Assembly: GCF_004137085.1 (NCBI RefSeq)
Contig: NZ_QYBC01000015.1
Location: 1 to 64,000, forward strand
DNA: 64,000 nt
Source: Lichenibacterium ramalinae
GTDB taxonomy: Bacteria; Pseudomonadota; Alphaproteobacteria; Rhizobiales; Beijerinckiaceae
Reading direction: 5' to 3'
The position numbers were made by a program, and so were the translations under genes. Shown here piece after piece: positions 43,642-52,355 of this stretch; positions within the stretch are counted from its first letter, which is position 1; each line of letters starts with the position of its first letter. The notes below the pieces were generated by a model. It did not search any database. It had not been told where the DNA came from and saw nothing but the letters and a program-made list of their open reading frames with translations.

Positions 43642-44075
43642 CCGCCTCCGGCGACCTCTCGCTCGGCGTCAGCGATGCGCCGGGCGAGGCCGACGTCGCC
43701 CTGATCGAGCAGGGGCTCACCGCCTACAACGCCGCCTTCGGCCCCACGGCGGCGCGCCGGCCGCTGGCGGTGCTAGTGCGCGACGGTGCCGGGGCCGCCC
43801 TCGGCGGCGTCACCGCCTATACGGACCGCGGCTGGCTCTACCTCGATTGCTTCTGGCTGCCGGACGACCTACGCCGGGGCGGTTGGGGCTCCCGCGTGCT
43901 CGGCGCCGCCGAGGCCGAGGCGTTGCGGCGCGGATGCCGGCACGCGCGCCTCTACACCTATTCGTTCCAGGCCCGGGGCTTCTACGAGCGGCACGGCTAC
44001 ACGGTGTTCGGCGTGCTGGAGGGCTTCCCGCCCGGCCACAGCCAGATCTGGATGCGCAAGGACCTTGAAGGCTGA
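43638..44075 (+). CDS. GNAT-family acetyltransferase, no canonical start codon
   Basis: About 145 aa. The GNAT core is clear: LAVLVRDGAGAALGGVTAYTD, LYLDCFWLPDDLRRGGWGSRVLGAAEAEALRRG (acetyl-CoA loop R-x-x-G-x-G/S), and QARGFYERHGYTVFGVLEGFP, in pieces. It resembles GNAT proteins with the start DAPxxADxxxIxxGLxAYN, seen here as SDAPGEADVALIEQGL. No ATG, GTG or TTG occurs in frame between the dsbA coding region and this motif. A CTG at 43638 overlapping the dsbA TGA (CTGA) is the most plausible start and would couple it to dsbA translation. Substrate unknown. Confidence 0.7.
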   Translation: MTASGDLSLGVSDAPGEADVALIEQGLTAYNAAFGPTAARRPLAVLVRDGAGAALGGVTAYTDRGWLYLDCFWLPDDLRRGGWGSRVLGAAEAEALRRGCRHARLYTYSFQARGFYERHGYTVFGVLEGFPPGHSQIWMRKDLEG

Positions 44076-44110
44076 CCGGCGCACCGGTGGCGCATGCGGA
44101 TTTTTTGCTT

Positions 44111-44218
44111 TCAGGCCGCGAGTGCGGTGCCCCTACGTTAGGCCGCGAGTGCGGTCCTCCTATATCAGGCCGCGAGTGCGGTCCTCCTACATCAGGCCGC
44201 CAGTGCGGCCTTGAGCTG
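44111..44218. repeat. 27-bp tandem repeat covering the 3' end of the DUF5872-like gene
   Basis: Four units with starts at 44111, 44138, 44165 and 44192, each AGGCCGCGAGTGCGG plus a CCTCC-type tail on the plus strand. The last unit contains the real last codons and stop of the minus-strand gene; the other three lie beyond the stop. Because the period is 27, each downstream unit recreates an in-frame ALAA-stop ending. On the coding strand each extra unit also carries AGGAGG or a variant. Confidence 0.85.
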
Positions 44219-44698
44219 GTCCTTGCTCATCTTGGAGCGGCCGGGGATCTGCCGGTCCTGGGCGCGGCGGTACAGGTCCGCCTTGGTCTCGTGGTCGTCG
44301 TCGTGGTGGCGGGCCTCGGCGGTCTTCTCGGCCACGTCTTTCGGCTGGGCCGAGTGCTGCAGGCCCTTGCGGCTGTCGCGCCGCTTCTTCTCCGTCGTGC
44401 GCTTGTATTCGGCCGGCGTCAGGGCCTCCCGGGCCTCCTTCGGCAGGTAGCGCTCGCCCGTCTCGCCGCTCGGCTTGCCGGATTTCGTGCCCCACTCTTC
44501 CCGTTCCCACTGGACGAGGTGGTTGTCCTCCGTCTTCTCGCCCTCGTAGCCACCGCCCTCGTGCTTGTATTCCTGCACGGCCATCTGGGCCTTGCGGGCC
44601 GACCACTGGCCGGGCTTGCCGCCCTTGTCGCCCTCCGTGACCTCCTTCTTCACCTCTTCCCAGAGTTTCGGGTCGGACTTCTTGGCGCTGGACGACAT
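44192..44698 (-). CDS. DUF5872-like protein with C-terminal Rho_N-like motif
   Basis: 168 aa, very hydrophilic. The N-terminal LWEEVKKEVTEGDKGGKPGQ, WSARKAQMAVQEYKHEGGGYEG and DNHLVQWEREEWGTKSGK match a family common in alphaproteobacteria and often tagged DUF5872. The middle is Lys/Arg/Glu rich. The C-terminus KADLYRRAQDRQIPGRSKM then SKDQLKAAL resembles the Rho N-terminal/SAP-like helix-turn-helix that binds nucleic acid. No membrane segment or signal. Function unknown; a stress-related DNA or RNA binding role is a guess. Its 3' terminus is duplicated in tandem downstream of the stop. Confidence 0.7.
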   Translation of the reverse strand: MSSSAKKSDPKLWEEVKKEVTEGDKGGKPGQWSARKAQMAVQEYKHEGGGYEGEKTEDNHLVQWEREEWGTKSGKPSGETGERYLPKEAREALTPAEYKRTTEKKRRDSRKGLQHSAQPKDVAEKTAEARHHDDDHETKADLYRRAQDRQIPGRSKMSKDQLKAALAA

Positions 44699-44813
44699 GG
44701 CCTGGCTCCGGTCGCTCGAGGAGGCGTGGCGTGGGATGTTGCCGGGGCAACGCGCCGCGTCGTCCCGCGGTTGGCCGGCGCGGTCGCGTGTCGCAACCCG
44801 GCCGCGGCGGCGG

Positions 44814-45209
44814 TCAGTCGGCGCCGTCGAATTGGGGGAGGTCGTCGGTGATGTCGAACCAGGGCGCCTTCGAGCCGACGAAGACGTGGTGGGTCGGCCG
44901 GATGCCGGGCTCGTCGACCAGCGTGCCCATCGGCACGTGGGCGACGGTGCCGTCCTTCACGATCGCGTAGAGGAGGGAGCCGCAACTGCGGCAGTGGATG
45001 TAGCGCGCCGTGCCCTCGTCGCGGCACAGCACGTGCTCCTGCCCGGCGACGATGCCGATGCGCTCGACCGCGATGCCGGCCAGGGGCTTGAAGGCGGCCC
45101 CGGTGGCGCGCCGGCAGTTGGAACAATGGCAGTTCACCGCATAGGCGAAGGCGTCCGCCACCCGGTAGGTGACGGCGCGGCACCGGCATTGTCCCGTCAG
45201 CATCCGCAT
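44814..45209 (-). CDS. GFA/CENP-V-family zinc protein
   Basis: 131 aa with the GFA cysteine pattern: C-x-C in GQCRCRAVTY, C-x-C-x2-C in NCHCSNCRRATGAAF, and C-x2-C in HCRSCGSLLYA. The fold is shared with glutathione-dependent formaldehyde-activating enzyme (Gfa). Members bind two zinc ions; most are uncharacterised and true Gfa activity should not be assumed. It sits 9 bp downstream of lptE on the same strand, where holA is more usual. A second GFA protein occurs at 53278. Confidence 0.85.
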   Translation of the reverse strand: MRMLTGQCRCRAVTYRVADAFAYAVNCHCSNCRRATGAAFKPLAGIAVERIGIVAGQEHVLCRDEGTARYIHCRSCGSLLYAIVKDGTVAHVPMGTLVDEPGIRPTHHVFVGSKAPWFDITDDLPQFDGAD

Positions 45210-45218
45210 GCCGCCGCC

Positions 45219-45749
45219 TCACCGCGCCGGTTGGATCTGCCCCAGCTTGGCGGCGACCTGGGTGGTGATCTCGTCGGCGAGGGTGCGGGCGTCGCGGATC
45301 TCGGCGTCGCGCGCCGCCCGGATGTTGGCGAAGCGCTGTGACGACCGATCGTAGCTGGCGAAGCTCGTGACGGCGCCGCTGGCGAGCGGCGGGCCGCCCT
45401 CGATCGGCAGCAGCGTCCATTTCACGTCCGTCACCACCGAGCCGCTGTCGGGACGCTGCGTCGTGACGTCGACCAGCGCCGTCTGCACGCGCTCCGACGT
45501 GGTGAGCTGCAGGCGGTAGTGAGGGGCCGGCCTGTCGCCGGTCCCGTTGAGGTCGGTGATGAGCTGGTCGCGCAGGTAGTGGCCAAGCCGGTCCGGGACC
45601 GGGTCGACCGTGATGGCGCGCATCTCGCCGCCGAGGTTGCCGCCGACGCTCGAATAGAGCGGGGTGAAGCAGCCGCCGAGGCCGAAGGCGAGGCCGACGG
45701 CGAGGGCAGGCGGCACGAAGCGGTGGGGATAGCGGTCAGACCACGACAT
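45219..45749 (-). CDS. lptE: LPS-assembly lipoprotein LptE
   Basis: 176 aa. An N-terminal lipoprotein signal with lipobox LGGC (Cys27) is followed by [34 protein letters not shown] and the [17 protein letters not shown] strand pattern typical of alphaproteobacterial LptE (short, weakly conserved). LptE plugs the LptD barrel and helps export LPS to the outer leaflet. The start overlaps the leuS stop by 14 bases. The leuS-lptE pairing is conserved in proteobacteria and supports the assignment. Confidence 0.85.
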   Translation of the reverse strand: MSWSDRYPHRFVPPALAVGLAFGLGGCFTPLYSSVGGNLGGEMRAITVDPVPDRLGHYLRDQLITDLNGTGDRPAPHYRLQLTTSERVQTALVDVTTQRPDSGSVVTDVKWTLLPIEGGPPLASGAVTSFASYDRSSQRFANIRAARDAEIRDARTLADEITTQVAAKLGQIQPAR

Positions 45750-48369
45750 TGACGATCCTTCCCGGCACCACGATCATCTTCTTCGGCGTGCGCCCGTCGA
45801 GCGCCTGCGCGATGACGTCGACGGCGAGGGCGGCGGCCTTCACGGCGTCGGCGTCGGCATCGCGCGGCACCGTGACCTCGCCGCGCTTCTTGCCGTTGAT
45901 CTGCACGGGCAGCACCACCGTGCTTTCCACCACCAGCGCCCGGTCCGCCTGCGGCCAGGGCGTCTCGGCCACCAGCGTGTCGTGGCCCAGCGCCGCCCAG
46001 CAGGCTTCGGCGAGATGCGGCATGAAGGGCGCCAGGCCCTGCACCAGCATGTCGGCCGCCTCCGCGAAGCCGCCGGCCAGGGCCGAGCCCGGCGCCACCG
46101 GCTCCTCGGTGGCGGCGATGGCCGCCGACAGCGCGTTGGCCAATTCGTAGAGGTGGGCGACGCAGCGGTTGAAGCGCAGCCGCTCGACGTCCTCCTCGAT
46201 GCGGATCAGCGCGCGGTGGGCGGCCTTGCGCACCTCGAGGGCCCGCTCGGGCGCGTCGCCGGTCGCGCCGGGCTCGCCCTCGGCGGCGCGCTTCAGCTCG
46301 CCGGCCAGCCGCCACAGGCGCTGCACGAACTTCGCCGCCCCCTGCACGCCGTCCTCGGTCCAGATCACGTCGCGGTCGGGCGGGCTGTCCGACAGCATGA
46401 ACCAGCGCGCCGTGTCGGCCCCGTAGGTCTCGATGATGTCGTCGGGGTCGACGATGTTGCGCTTGGACTTCGACATCTTCTCGATGCCGCCGATGCTCAC
46501 CGCCGTGCCGTCGCGCAGCAGCGTGGCGCGGCGCTCGGGCCCCATCCCGTCGATGCGGATCTCGTCCGGGCTGATCCAGGCGCCCCCGGCATCCCGGTAG
46601 GTCTCGTGCACCACCATGCCCTGGGTGAAGAGGCCGCGGAACGGCTCCTCCAGCGCCAGCATGCCGATGCGGCTCATCGCCCGGGTGAAGAAGCGCGAAT
46701 ACAGCAGGTGCAGGATCGCGTGCTCGATGCCGCCGATGTACTGGTCGACCGGCAGCATGCGGTTGGCGACGTCCGGCGTCGTCGGGGCGGCCTCGTTCCA
46801 CGGGTCGGTGAAGCGGGCGAAATACCAGGACGAATCGACGAACGTGTCCATCGTGTCGGTTTCGCGCCGGGCGGCGGTGCCACATCGCGGGCAGGCGACC
46901 CGGCTCCAGGTCGGGTGCCGGTCGAGCATGTTGCCGGGCGCGTCGAAGTCGACGTCCTCGGGCAGGGTCACGGGCAGGTCTGCGGTCGGCACCGGCACGA
47001 CGCCGCAGGCCGGGCAGTGGATGACCGGGATGGGGCAGCCCCAGTAGCGTTGGCGCGAGATGCCCCAGTCGCGCAGGCGGAAGTTGACCTGGCGCTTCGC
47101 CTGCGGTTCGCCGGCGATGTCGACGGCTTCGAGGCGGCGCGCCACCTCCTCCTTGCCCTCGGGGACCGTGAGGCCGTCGAGGAAGCGGGAATTGACGAGG
47201 CGGCCGTCCTCCGTGAAGGCCGTGTCGCCGATGTCGAGCGTCGCCGGGTCGGTGCCGGGCGGGCACACCACGGGGACGACGGGCAGTCCCTTCAGCCGGG
47301 CGAAGTCGAGGTCGCGCTGGTCGTGGGCCGGGCAGCCGAAGATGGCGCCGGTGCCGTAGTCCATCAGCACGAAATTCGCCACGTAGACGGGCAGCTCCCA
47401 GGCGGGATCGAAGGGGTGGCGCGCCCGGATGCCGGTGTCGTAGCCCTTCTTCTCGGCCGTCTCCAGCGCCGCCACCGAGGTGCCGAGCTTGCGGCACTCG
47501 TCGATGAAGGCCGACAGCGCCGCGTCCTTCGCGGCCGCGGCCTTGGCCAGCGGGTGGTCGGCGGCGACGGCGAGGAAGCTCGCGCCGAACAGCGTGTCGG
47601 GGCGGGTCGTGTAGGCGCGCAGCTCCGTCTCGCCGGCCGGCGCCGTCGCGGCGTCGAGCTGCCAGCGGATCGTCAGCCCTTCCGAGCGTCCGATCCAGTT
47701 GCGCTGCATGAGGCGCACCTTCTCGGGCCACTGGTCCAGCGTGTCGAGCCCGTCATGCAGCTCCTGCGCATAATCGGTGATCTTGAGGAACCACTGGGTC
47801 AGTTCGCGCTGCTCGACGACGGCGCCCGAGCGCCAGCCGCGCCCGTCCACCACCTGCTCGTTGGCCAGCACGGTGTTGTCGACCGGGTCCCAATTGACCT
47901 TGGAAGTCTTGCGCTGCGCCAGGCCGGCGTCGAGGAAGCCCAGGAAGATGCGCTGCTGCTGCTTGTAGTAGGAGGGATCGCAGGTCGCGACCTCGCGGGC
48001 CCAGTCGATCGACAGGCCCATGCGCTTCAGCTGCGCCCGCATCGTCGCGATGTTGTTGTAGGTCCACTCCGCCGGATGCCGCTTGTTCTGCATGGCGGCG
48101 TTCTCGGCCGGCAGGCCGAAGGCGTCCCAGCCCATGGGATGGATGACGTTGAAGCCCTTGGCACGGCGGAAGCGCGCCACCACGTCGCCCATGGCGTAGT
48201 TGCGCACGTGGCCCATGTGGATGCGCCCCGACGGATACGGGAACATCTCGAGCACGTAGTATTTCGGGCGCGGATCGGCGTTCGAGGCTTCGAAGCAGCG
48301 GCGCTCCGCCCACACGCTCTGCCAGTGGGCCTCGGTTTCGCCTGCGTGGTAGCGGTCGTTGAACATCAT
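45736..48369 (-). CDS. leuS: Leucyl-tRNA synthetase
   Basis: 877 aa from the ATG at 48369. The class I HIGH motif is [15 protein letters not shown], the KMSKS motif is [15 protein letters not shown], and the editing domain shows [13 protein letters not shown] zinc-type insertion is present ([26 protein letters not shown]). The C-terminal end holds [11 protein letters not shown] and the anticodon-binding helices. It charges tRNA-Leu in the cytoplasm. The gene overlaps lptE and has a 249-bp upstream gap before the next small gene; that gap contains a GC hairpin (about 48398-48414) and two copies of a GAGGTTAACGGGCC motif, neither recognised as a known leader. Confidence 0.97.
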   Translation of the reverse strand: MMFNDRYHAGETEAHWQSVWAERRCFEASNADPRPKYYVLEMFPYPSGRIHMGHVRNYAMGDVVARFRRAKGFNVIHPMGWDAFGLPAENAAMQNKRHPAEWTYNNIATMRAQLKRMGLSIDWAREVATCDPSYYKQQQRIFLGFLDAGLAQRKTSKVNWDPVDNTVLANEQVVDGRGWRSGAVVEQRELTQWFLKITDYAQELHDGLDTLDQWPEKVRLMQRNWIGRSEGLTIRWQLDAATAPAGETELRAYTTRPDTLFGASFLAVAADHPLAKAAAAKDAALSAFIDECRKLGTSVAALETAEKKGYDTGIRARHPFDPAWELPVYVANFVLMDYGTGAIFGCPAHDQRDLDFARLKGLPVVPVVCPPGTDPATLDIGDTAFTEDGRLVNSRFLDGLTVPEGKEEVARRLEAVDIAGEPQAKRQVNFRLRDWGISRQRYWGCPIPVIHCPACGVVPVPTADLPVTLPEDVDFDAPGNMLDRHPTWSRVACPRCGTAARRETDTMDTFVDSSWYFARFTDPWNEAAPTTPDVANRMLPVDQYIGGIEHAILHLLYSRFFTRAMSRIGMLALEEPFRGLFTQGMVVHETYRDAGGAWISPDEIRIDGMGPERRATLLRDGTAVSIGGIEKMSKSKRNIVDPDDIIETYGADTARWFMLSDSPPDRDVIWTEDGVQGAAKFVQRLWRLAGELKRAAEGEPGATGDAPERALEVRKAAHRALIRIEEDVERLRFNRCVAHLYELANALSAAIAATEEPVAPGSALAGGFAEAADMLVQGLAPFMPHLAEACWAALGHDTLVAETPWPQADRALVVESTVVLPVQINGKKRGEVTVPRDADADAVKAAALAVDVIAQALDGRTPKKMIVVPGRIVNVVV

Positions 48370-48618
48370 CAGCCGTCGAATGGACCCTGGATCGCGCCGC
48401 CCCGAGGGCGGCCCGTTGGGGTTTACATCAGCTCGGGCGCCTTGTCCCGGCGCATGGGCGACGGCAGGCCACCGGCAAACCCCATGGCGGGGGACGCCGC
48501 GCCGAGATTGACGCGCCGAAGTTAACGGGCCGAGGTTAACGGGCCGAGGTCGAGTTGCCACGATCGACTTCGCCACGGTCGGTGGGTTCCGCGCCGGTCC
48601 GCGCCCGGCAGGTCGCCG

Positions 48619-48852
48619 TCAGGGAGACGCGATCAGGCCGTGTTCGGCCGCGTAGCCGCGGGCCGCCGCGAAGGCGGCCCAGACGAACAGTTCCGCTTCG
48701 CGCTCCGGCAGGGGCGGCGAGCCCTCGATCATGTCGGCCCGCAGCAGCGCCGAGTGGGAGCGCAGGTCGTCGAGCGTGAAGAGCAGCCAGTGTCCCGTCG
48801 CGTTTTCCACCTGGATGCTGTCCGCACCGACCCGCTTGATGTCGAGAGCCAT
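48619..48852 (-). CDS. Small conserved-looking hypothetical protein (77 aa)
   Basis: 77 aa from the ATG at 48852. MALDIKRVGADSIQVENATG, HWLLFTLDDLRSHSALL and AELFVWAAFAAARGYAAEHG read as a short beta hairpin followed by helices, with no membrane segment. The strand pattern is somewhat like DUF2442-type proteins, but I cannot assign a family. It is divergent from the cardiolipin synthase gene. Confidence 0.5.
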   Translation of the reverse strand: MALDIKRVGADSIQVENATGHWLLFTLDDLRSHSALLRADMIEGSPPLPEREAELFVWAAFAAARGYAAEHGLIASP

Positions 48853-48992
48853 CGATCGTCGTCTCCGCTGCCGTTCCCGCTCCAACGCCGGTGCGGCCCC
48901 GCCGTATCCCCGGCGGCGTGGCCTCGAGCCCCCGAACAGGCCCGGGTGTCATGACGCCGTCCCGCACGGGGTGATATAGGGTCGCGGCGCGG

Positions 48993-50474
48993 ATGGGCCG
49001 CGCCGATCGACAAGGACCCACGCCGCTGCTGATACCCGACAAGGCCGAATGGCTCTGGGCCGACGTGGACCGCGTCCTCGCCCCCGTGACGACGCCGCTC
49101 GGCATCATCCTGGCCCTCGGGGTGACGGGGCACGTGCTGCTGCGCAAGCGCGACGTGTCGGCCGCGACCGCCTGGATCGGCTTCGCCTGGATCGCCCCCG
49201 TGTGGGGCGCGCTCTTCTACTTCATGTTCGGCATCAACCGCGTGGTGCGGCGCGCCCAGAAGGCCCGCCAGCCGCGCCAGCCGCGGCGCGGCGCCAACGA
49301 CCATCCCGTCCAGGACATCGACGGCCATCTCGTGCCGCTCGAGCGCGCGGTGCGCCGCATCACCGGCCGGAAGGCCGAACACGGCAACGCCGTCGCGGTG
49401 TTCCACGACGGCGACGAGGCCTATCCCGTGATGCTGCAGGCGATCGCGGAAGCGCGGGGCAGCGTGGCGCTGTCGAGCTACATCATGCGCCACGACCGCA
49501 CCGGCGAGCGTTTCGCCCTGGCGCTGAAGGCCGCGCAGGACCGCGGCGTGGCGGTGCGGGTGCTGGTCGACGGCATCGGCAGCGGCTACATTTCGCCCAT
49601 CCACCGCCGCCTCAAGGCGCTCGGCGTGCCGGCCGCGCTGTTCATGCATTCGGCCCTGCCGTGGCGCATGCCCTTCCTCAACCTGCGCAGCCACAAGAAG
49701 CTGCTGGTGGTCGACGGCACGGTGGGGTTCGCGGGCGGGCTGAACATCGCGGACCAGAACCTCGTGGCCGAGAAGCCCAAGGATCCCGTCGCCGACACCC
49801 ACTTCCGCTTCGAAGGCCCGGTCGTCACGCAGCTGATGGACGTCTTCGCCCGGGACTGGACCTTCACGACGGGCGAGGAGATCGCGGGCGAGTCCTGGTT
49901 CCCCGACCCGGACGACAAGCGGGCGGGAGACGCGCTGGCCCGCGTCGTCACCTCCGGCCCCGACCAGGACCTCGAGAAGATCCGCTCGGTGCTGGTCGAA
50001 GCCTGCGCCTGCGCCCACAGCTCCATCAAGGTGATGACGCCCTACTTCCTGCCGGGCGTCGAGGTCATGTCGGCGCTGACCATGGCGTCGATGCGCGGCG
50101 TCAAGGTCGACATCGTGGTGCCGCTGCGCAGCGACCACCGCTTCGTCGACCTCGCCATGCGGGCCCATGTCGGGCCGCTGATGGAAGCCGGCGTCCGCTT
50201 CTGGCTCGGCCCACCGCCCTTCAACCATTCCAAGCTGATGATCGTCGACAAGCTCTGGTGCCTCGTCGGCAGCGCCAACTGGGACATGCGCAGCCTGAGG
50301 CTGAACTTCGAGATGAACGTCGAGCTCTACGACGAGGCGCTCGCCTTGGAACTCGACGCTTTCGTCCGCCGGCACCAGGACGGCGGCCGGCTGAGGCTGC
50401 GCGACCTCAACGGCCGAAGCCTGCCAGTGAAGCTGCGCGACGCCGCACTCCGGCTGCTGCTGCCCTATATCTGA
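48993..50474 (+). CDS. cls: Cardiolipin synthase (phospholipase D type)
   Basis: 493 aa. Two N-terminal membrane helices (about 33-50 and 60-80) are followed by two PLD domains with HxK(x)4D motifs: RSHKKLLVVDGTVGFAGGLN and FNHSKLMIVDKLWCLVGSAN. The first is followed by a DTHFRFEGPVV block, the second by WDMRSLRLNFEMNVELYD, both typical of bacterial Cls. It condenses two phosphatidylglycerols into cardiolipin at the inner membrane. The 3' end overlaps a convergent EEP phosphatase gene by 68 bases. Confidence 0.92.
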   Translation: MGRADRQGPTPLLIPDKAEWLWADVDRVLAPVTTPLGIILALGVTGHVLLRKRDVSAATAWIGFAWIAPVWGALFYFMFGINRVVRRAQKARQPRQPRRGANDHPVQDIDGHLVPLERAVRRITGRKAEHGNAVAVFHDGDEAYPVMLQAIAEARGSVALSSYIMRHDRTGERFALALKAAQDRGVAVRVLVDGIGSGYISPIHRRLKALGVPAALFMHSALPWRMPFLNLRSHKKLLVVDGTVGFAGGLNIADQNLVAEKPKDPVADTHFRFEGPVVTQLMDVFARDWTFTTGEEIAGESWFPDPDDKRAGDALARVVTSGPDQDLEKIRSVLVEACACAHSSIKVMTPYFLPGVEVMSALTMASMRGVKVDIVVPLRSDHRFVDLAMRAHVGPLMEAGVRFWLGPPPFNHSKLMIVDKLWCLVGSANWDMRSLRLNFEMNVELYDEALALELDAFVRRHQDGGRLRLRDLNGRSLPVKLRDAALRLLLPYI

Positions 50475-51168
50475 CGAGCGGGCGCGGCGCCTCGACGTCG
50501 GCGGCGGCGAGCCTGACCGCGATGGGGCGATGGTCGGAGGTGGTGCGGGGCAGCACCCGCGCGTCCTCGCAGGCCAGGCCGCGCACGAGGCAGCGGTCGA
50601 GCCGCACCGGCACGATCTCGCCCATCATGTGGGTGGGGCGGCGCGGGCCGACATCGCGGAAGCCGCGGATCAGGCAGGGGCCGACGAGGTTGAAGTCGCC
50701 CAGCACGGCCGCGCGCTCGGGCAGGTGCAGGGCAATGGCGCGCAACTGGCGCCGGTTCAGCCGCTGCCCGTGCGACAGGTGCACGTTGGCGATGCCGAAG
50801 TCGCCGATCTCGACGATCTGGCACACGCGCTGGATCAGCGATCCCGGCGGCAGCGGCCGCACGGAGGGCACGGCCCGCCACGGCAGGGGACTCCACATGG
50901 CGAGGCCGTGGATGCGGCCCGGCAGGGGAGCCCAGGCATAATGGCCGCCGATGCGCTCCGGAAGATCGTTGAAGCGGCTCGTCGCCTCCTGCATCAGCAT
51001 GAGGTCCGGCGTTTCGCGCGCGATGAGGGCCTCGACGTCGGCGAGCGAGGCCCCGACGGTGCGCAGCAGGTTCCAGCTCACGATCTTCAGCGTCGGCGGG
51101 GTTCCGGGCGCCTCCGCCGTGGCCGAAAGGGGGGAGACCTCGGGGCCTGTCAGGCGCGGCGGCTTCAT
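50407..51168 (-). CDS. Endonuclease/exonuclease/phosphatase (EEP) family protein
   Basis: 253 aa from the ATG at 51168. EEP fold motifs: LKIVSWNLLRTVG, the metal-binding Glu in DLMLMQEATSRF, VHLSHGQRLNRRQLRAIA, AVLGDFNLVG and the C-terminal SDHRPIAVRL. Such proteins cut phosphodiester bonds in DNA, RNA or lipids; no specificity can be read. No signal peptide is evident. The last roughly 23 residues lie over the cls 3' end on the other strand, a larger convergent overlap than usual; the family core ends before it. Confidence 0.85.
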   Translation of the reverse strand: MKPPRLTGPEVSPLSATAEAPGTPPTLKIVSWNLLRTVGASLADVEALIARETPDLMLMQEATSRFNDLPERIGGHYAWAPLPGRIHGLAMWSPLPWRAVPSVRPLPPGSLIQRVCQIVEIGDFGIANVHLSHGQRLNRRQLRAIALHLPERAAVLGDFNLVGPCLIRGFRDVGPRRPTHMMGEIVPVRLDRCLVRGLACEDARVLPRTTSDHRPIAVRLAAADVEAPRPLVRYRAAAAGVRRRAASLAGFGR

Positions 51169-51265
51169 GGTGGCTCTCGCTGGTCTCTGAGGTAGGGCTC
51201 CATGCACCGTTGCGGGTGCCGGGGCAAGCCGAGGGGACGGCCGCGGGCGGGGTGCCGACGCTCCG

Positions 51266-52189
51266 TCAGCCGCGCTTCCGTTGGCGCGCCTTGCGCTTCT
51301 CCTTCTCGGCCTGGGCGATGTCGGCCTTGGTGCGCAGGGCCGCGGCGCGGGCATCCGTCAGGCGCGTCGAGCAGAAGCCGTGTTTCACCTCGGCGACATA
51401 GCCGCGGCACATCTCCTCGCGCGTCGAGGAGAACTGGGCCTGTTCGCGGGCATAGCCCATGACGGTCGGGCGGTCGCGCGTCGCCGCGACGAGGCGCTTG
51501 AAGTTGGCCCGCATGGCCGTCTCGGCCTGGGAGCGCTGGCGCTCGATCGCCTTGTCGCGGTCCGGCGTCAGGGTGGCGGCGGCGGGACCCCAGAGGCCGC
51601 CGGGATCGACCGTGCAATGGGTCGCCGCGAAGGAACAGTTGGCGCGGTCGCCGGTCTCGAGCGCGGCCCCGTCCAGCACGTCGAAGGACATGGGGCAGGC
51701 CGACACCGGGATGCCGATCCGGGCCATGCCGCTCGGCTCCCCCTCGTCCCGCACCGCGAGGGGGAGGTCGGCCACGTCGATGCGGCAGTCGGCGCCGTCG
51801 TCGCCGCGTCCCGCCAGCGTCAGGTGCGAGACCACCAGGGTCTTGTCCCGCAGGGCGAAGGCGATCTCGCTGCCGCGGCCGCCGCGGTACAGGGTCTGGC
51901 CCGCCAGCGAGGCGGCGGGCAGGACCTTGGCGGCGACGACCTTGGCGGTCGCCGGAGCCCCAGGGAGGCCGGCGGCGTCGACGGGCCGCCGATGGAGTTT
52001 CGGCCTGGTGGCCGGCGCCGTGGCCGGCGAGGGGGCCGGCCCGCGGGGCGCGGCCGCGCCTTCCGGCGTCGGCGCCACGGCACCGGGCAGGGCGACCTGG
52101 GCCAAGGCGGTCCCGGCACCCGCCGCCAGGACGAGGGCGAACAGGGGAATGCGGAGGCGGTGAAACGGGCGGGGCATCGGCCGGACCAT
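51266..52189 (-). CDS. Exported protein of unknown function
   Basis: 307 aa. The signal peptide (RLRIPLFALVLAAGAGTALA-Q) is clear, followed by a Pro/Ala-rich linker to about residue 85. A central beta-rich domain with several Cys (DCRIDVADLP, VSACPMSFD, ANCSFAATHC) follows, then a helical C-terminus with MCRGYVAEVKHGFC and a Lys/Arg-rich end, about six cysteines in all. The CSFAATHCTVDPGGLWGPA motif and the C-terminal helices recall exported alphaproteobacterial proteins related to LprI-like lysozyme inhibitors, but the match is not strong enough to name. Confidence 0.65.
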   Translation of the reverse strand: MVRPMPRPFHRLRIPLFALVLAAGAGTALAQVALPGAVAPTPEGAAAPRGPAPSPATAPATRPKLHRRPVDAAGLPGAPATAKVVAAKVLPAASLAGQTLYRGGRGSEIAFALRDKTLVVSHLTLAGRGDDGADCRIDVADLPLAVRDEGEPSGMARIGIPVSACPMSFDVLDGAALETGDRANCSFAATHCTVDPGGLWGPAAATLTPDRDKAIERQRSQAETAMRANFKRLVAATRDRPTVMGYAREQAQFSSTREEMCRGYVAEVKHGFCSTRLTDARAAALRTKADIAQAEKEKRKARQRKRG

Positions 52190-52355
52190 GTGATGCCGAC
52201 CGGGAACGCGGCAAGAACCTGCTCAGATGGACCCTGTCGCGCCGAAAGCCAGACGCGCTTCGCCCCATTGCGCGACGAGGCACGGCGCTGAGGCAGCGCG
52301 GCCACACCCGGCCGGGCGGATGGTCCTGCGCCCCGCTCCGCGATAGAGAGGGCCC

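Noticed and set aside
44111-44218. Possible CRISPR-like array
   Set aside because: Four adjacent 27-bp units without spacers; it is a tandem duplication of a gene end.
45982-48525. 847-codon plus-strand frame antisense to leuS
   Set aside because: No recognisable motif and fully explained by leuS on the other strand.
48370-48618. T-box or peptide leader upstream of leuS
   Set aside because: No T-box sequence or Leu-rich leader peptide is present; only a GC hairpin and a short duplicated GAGGTTAACGGGCC motif.
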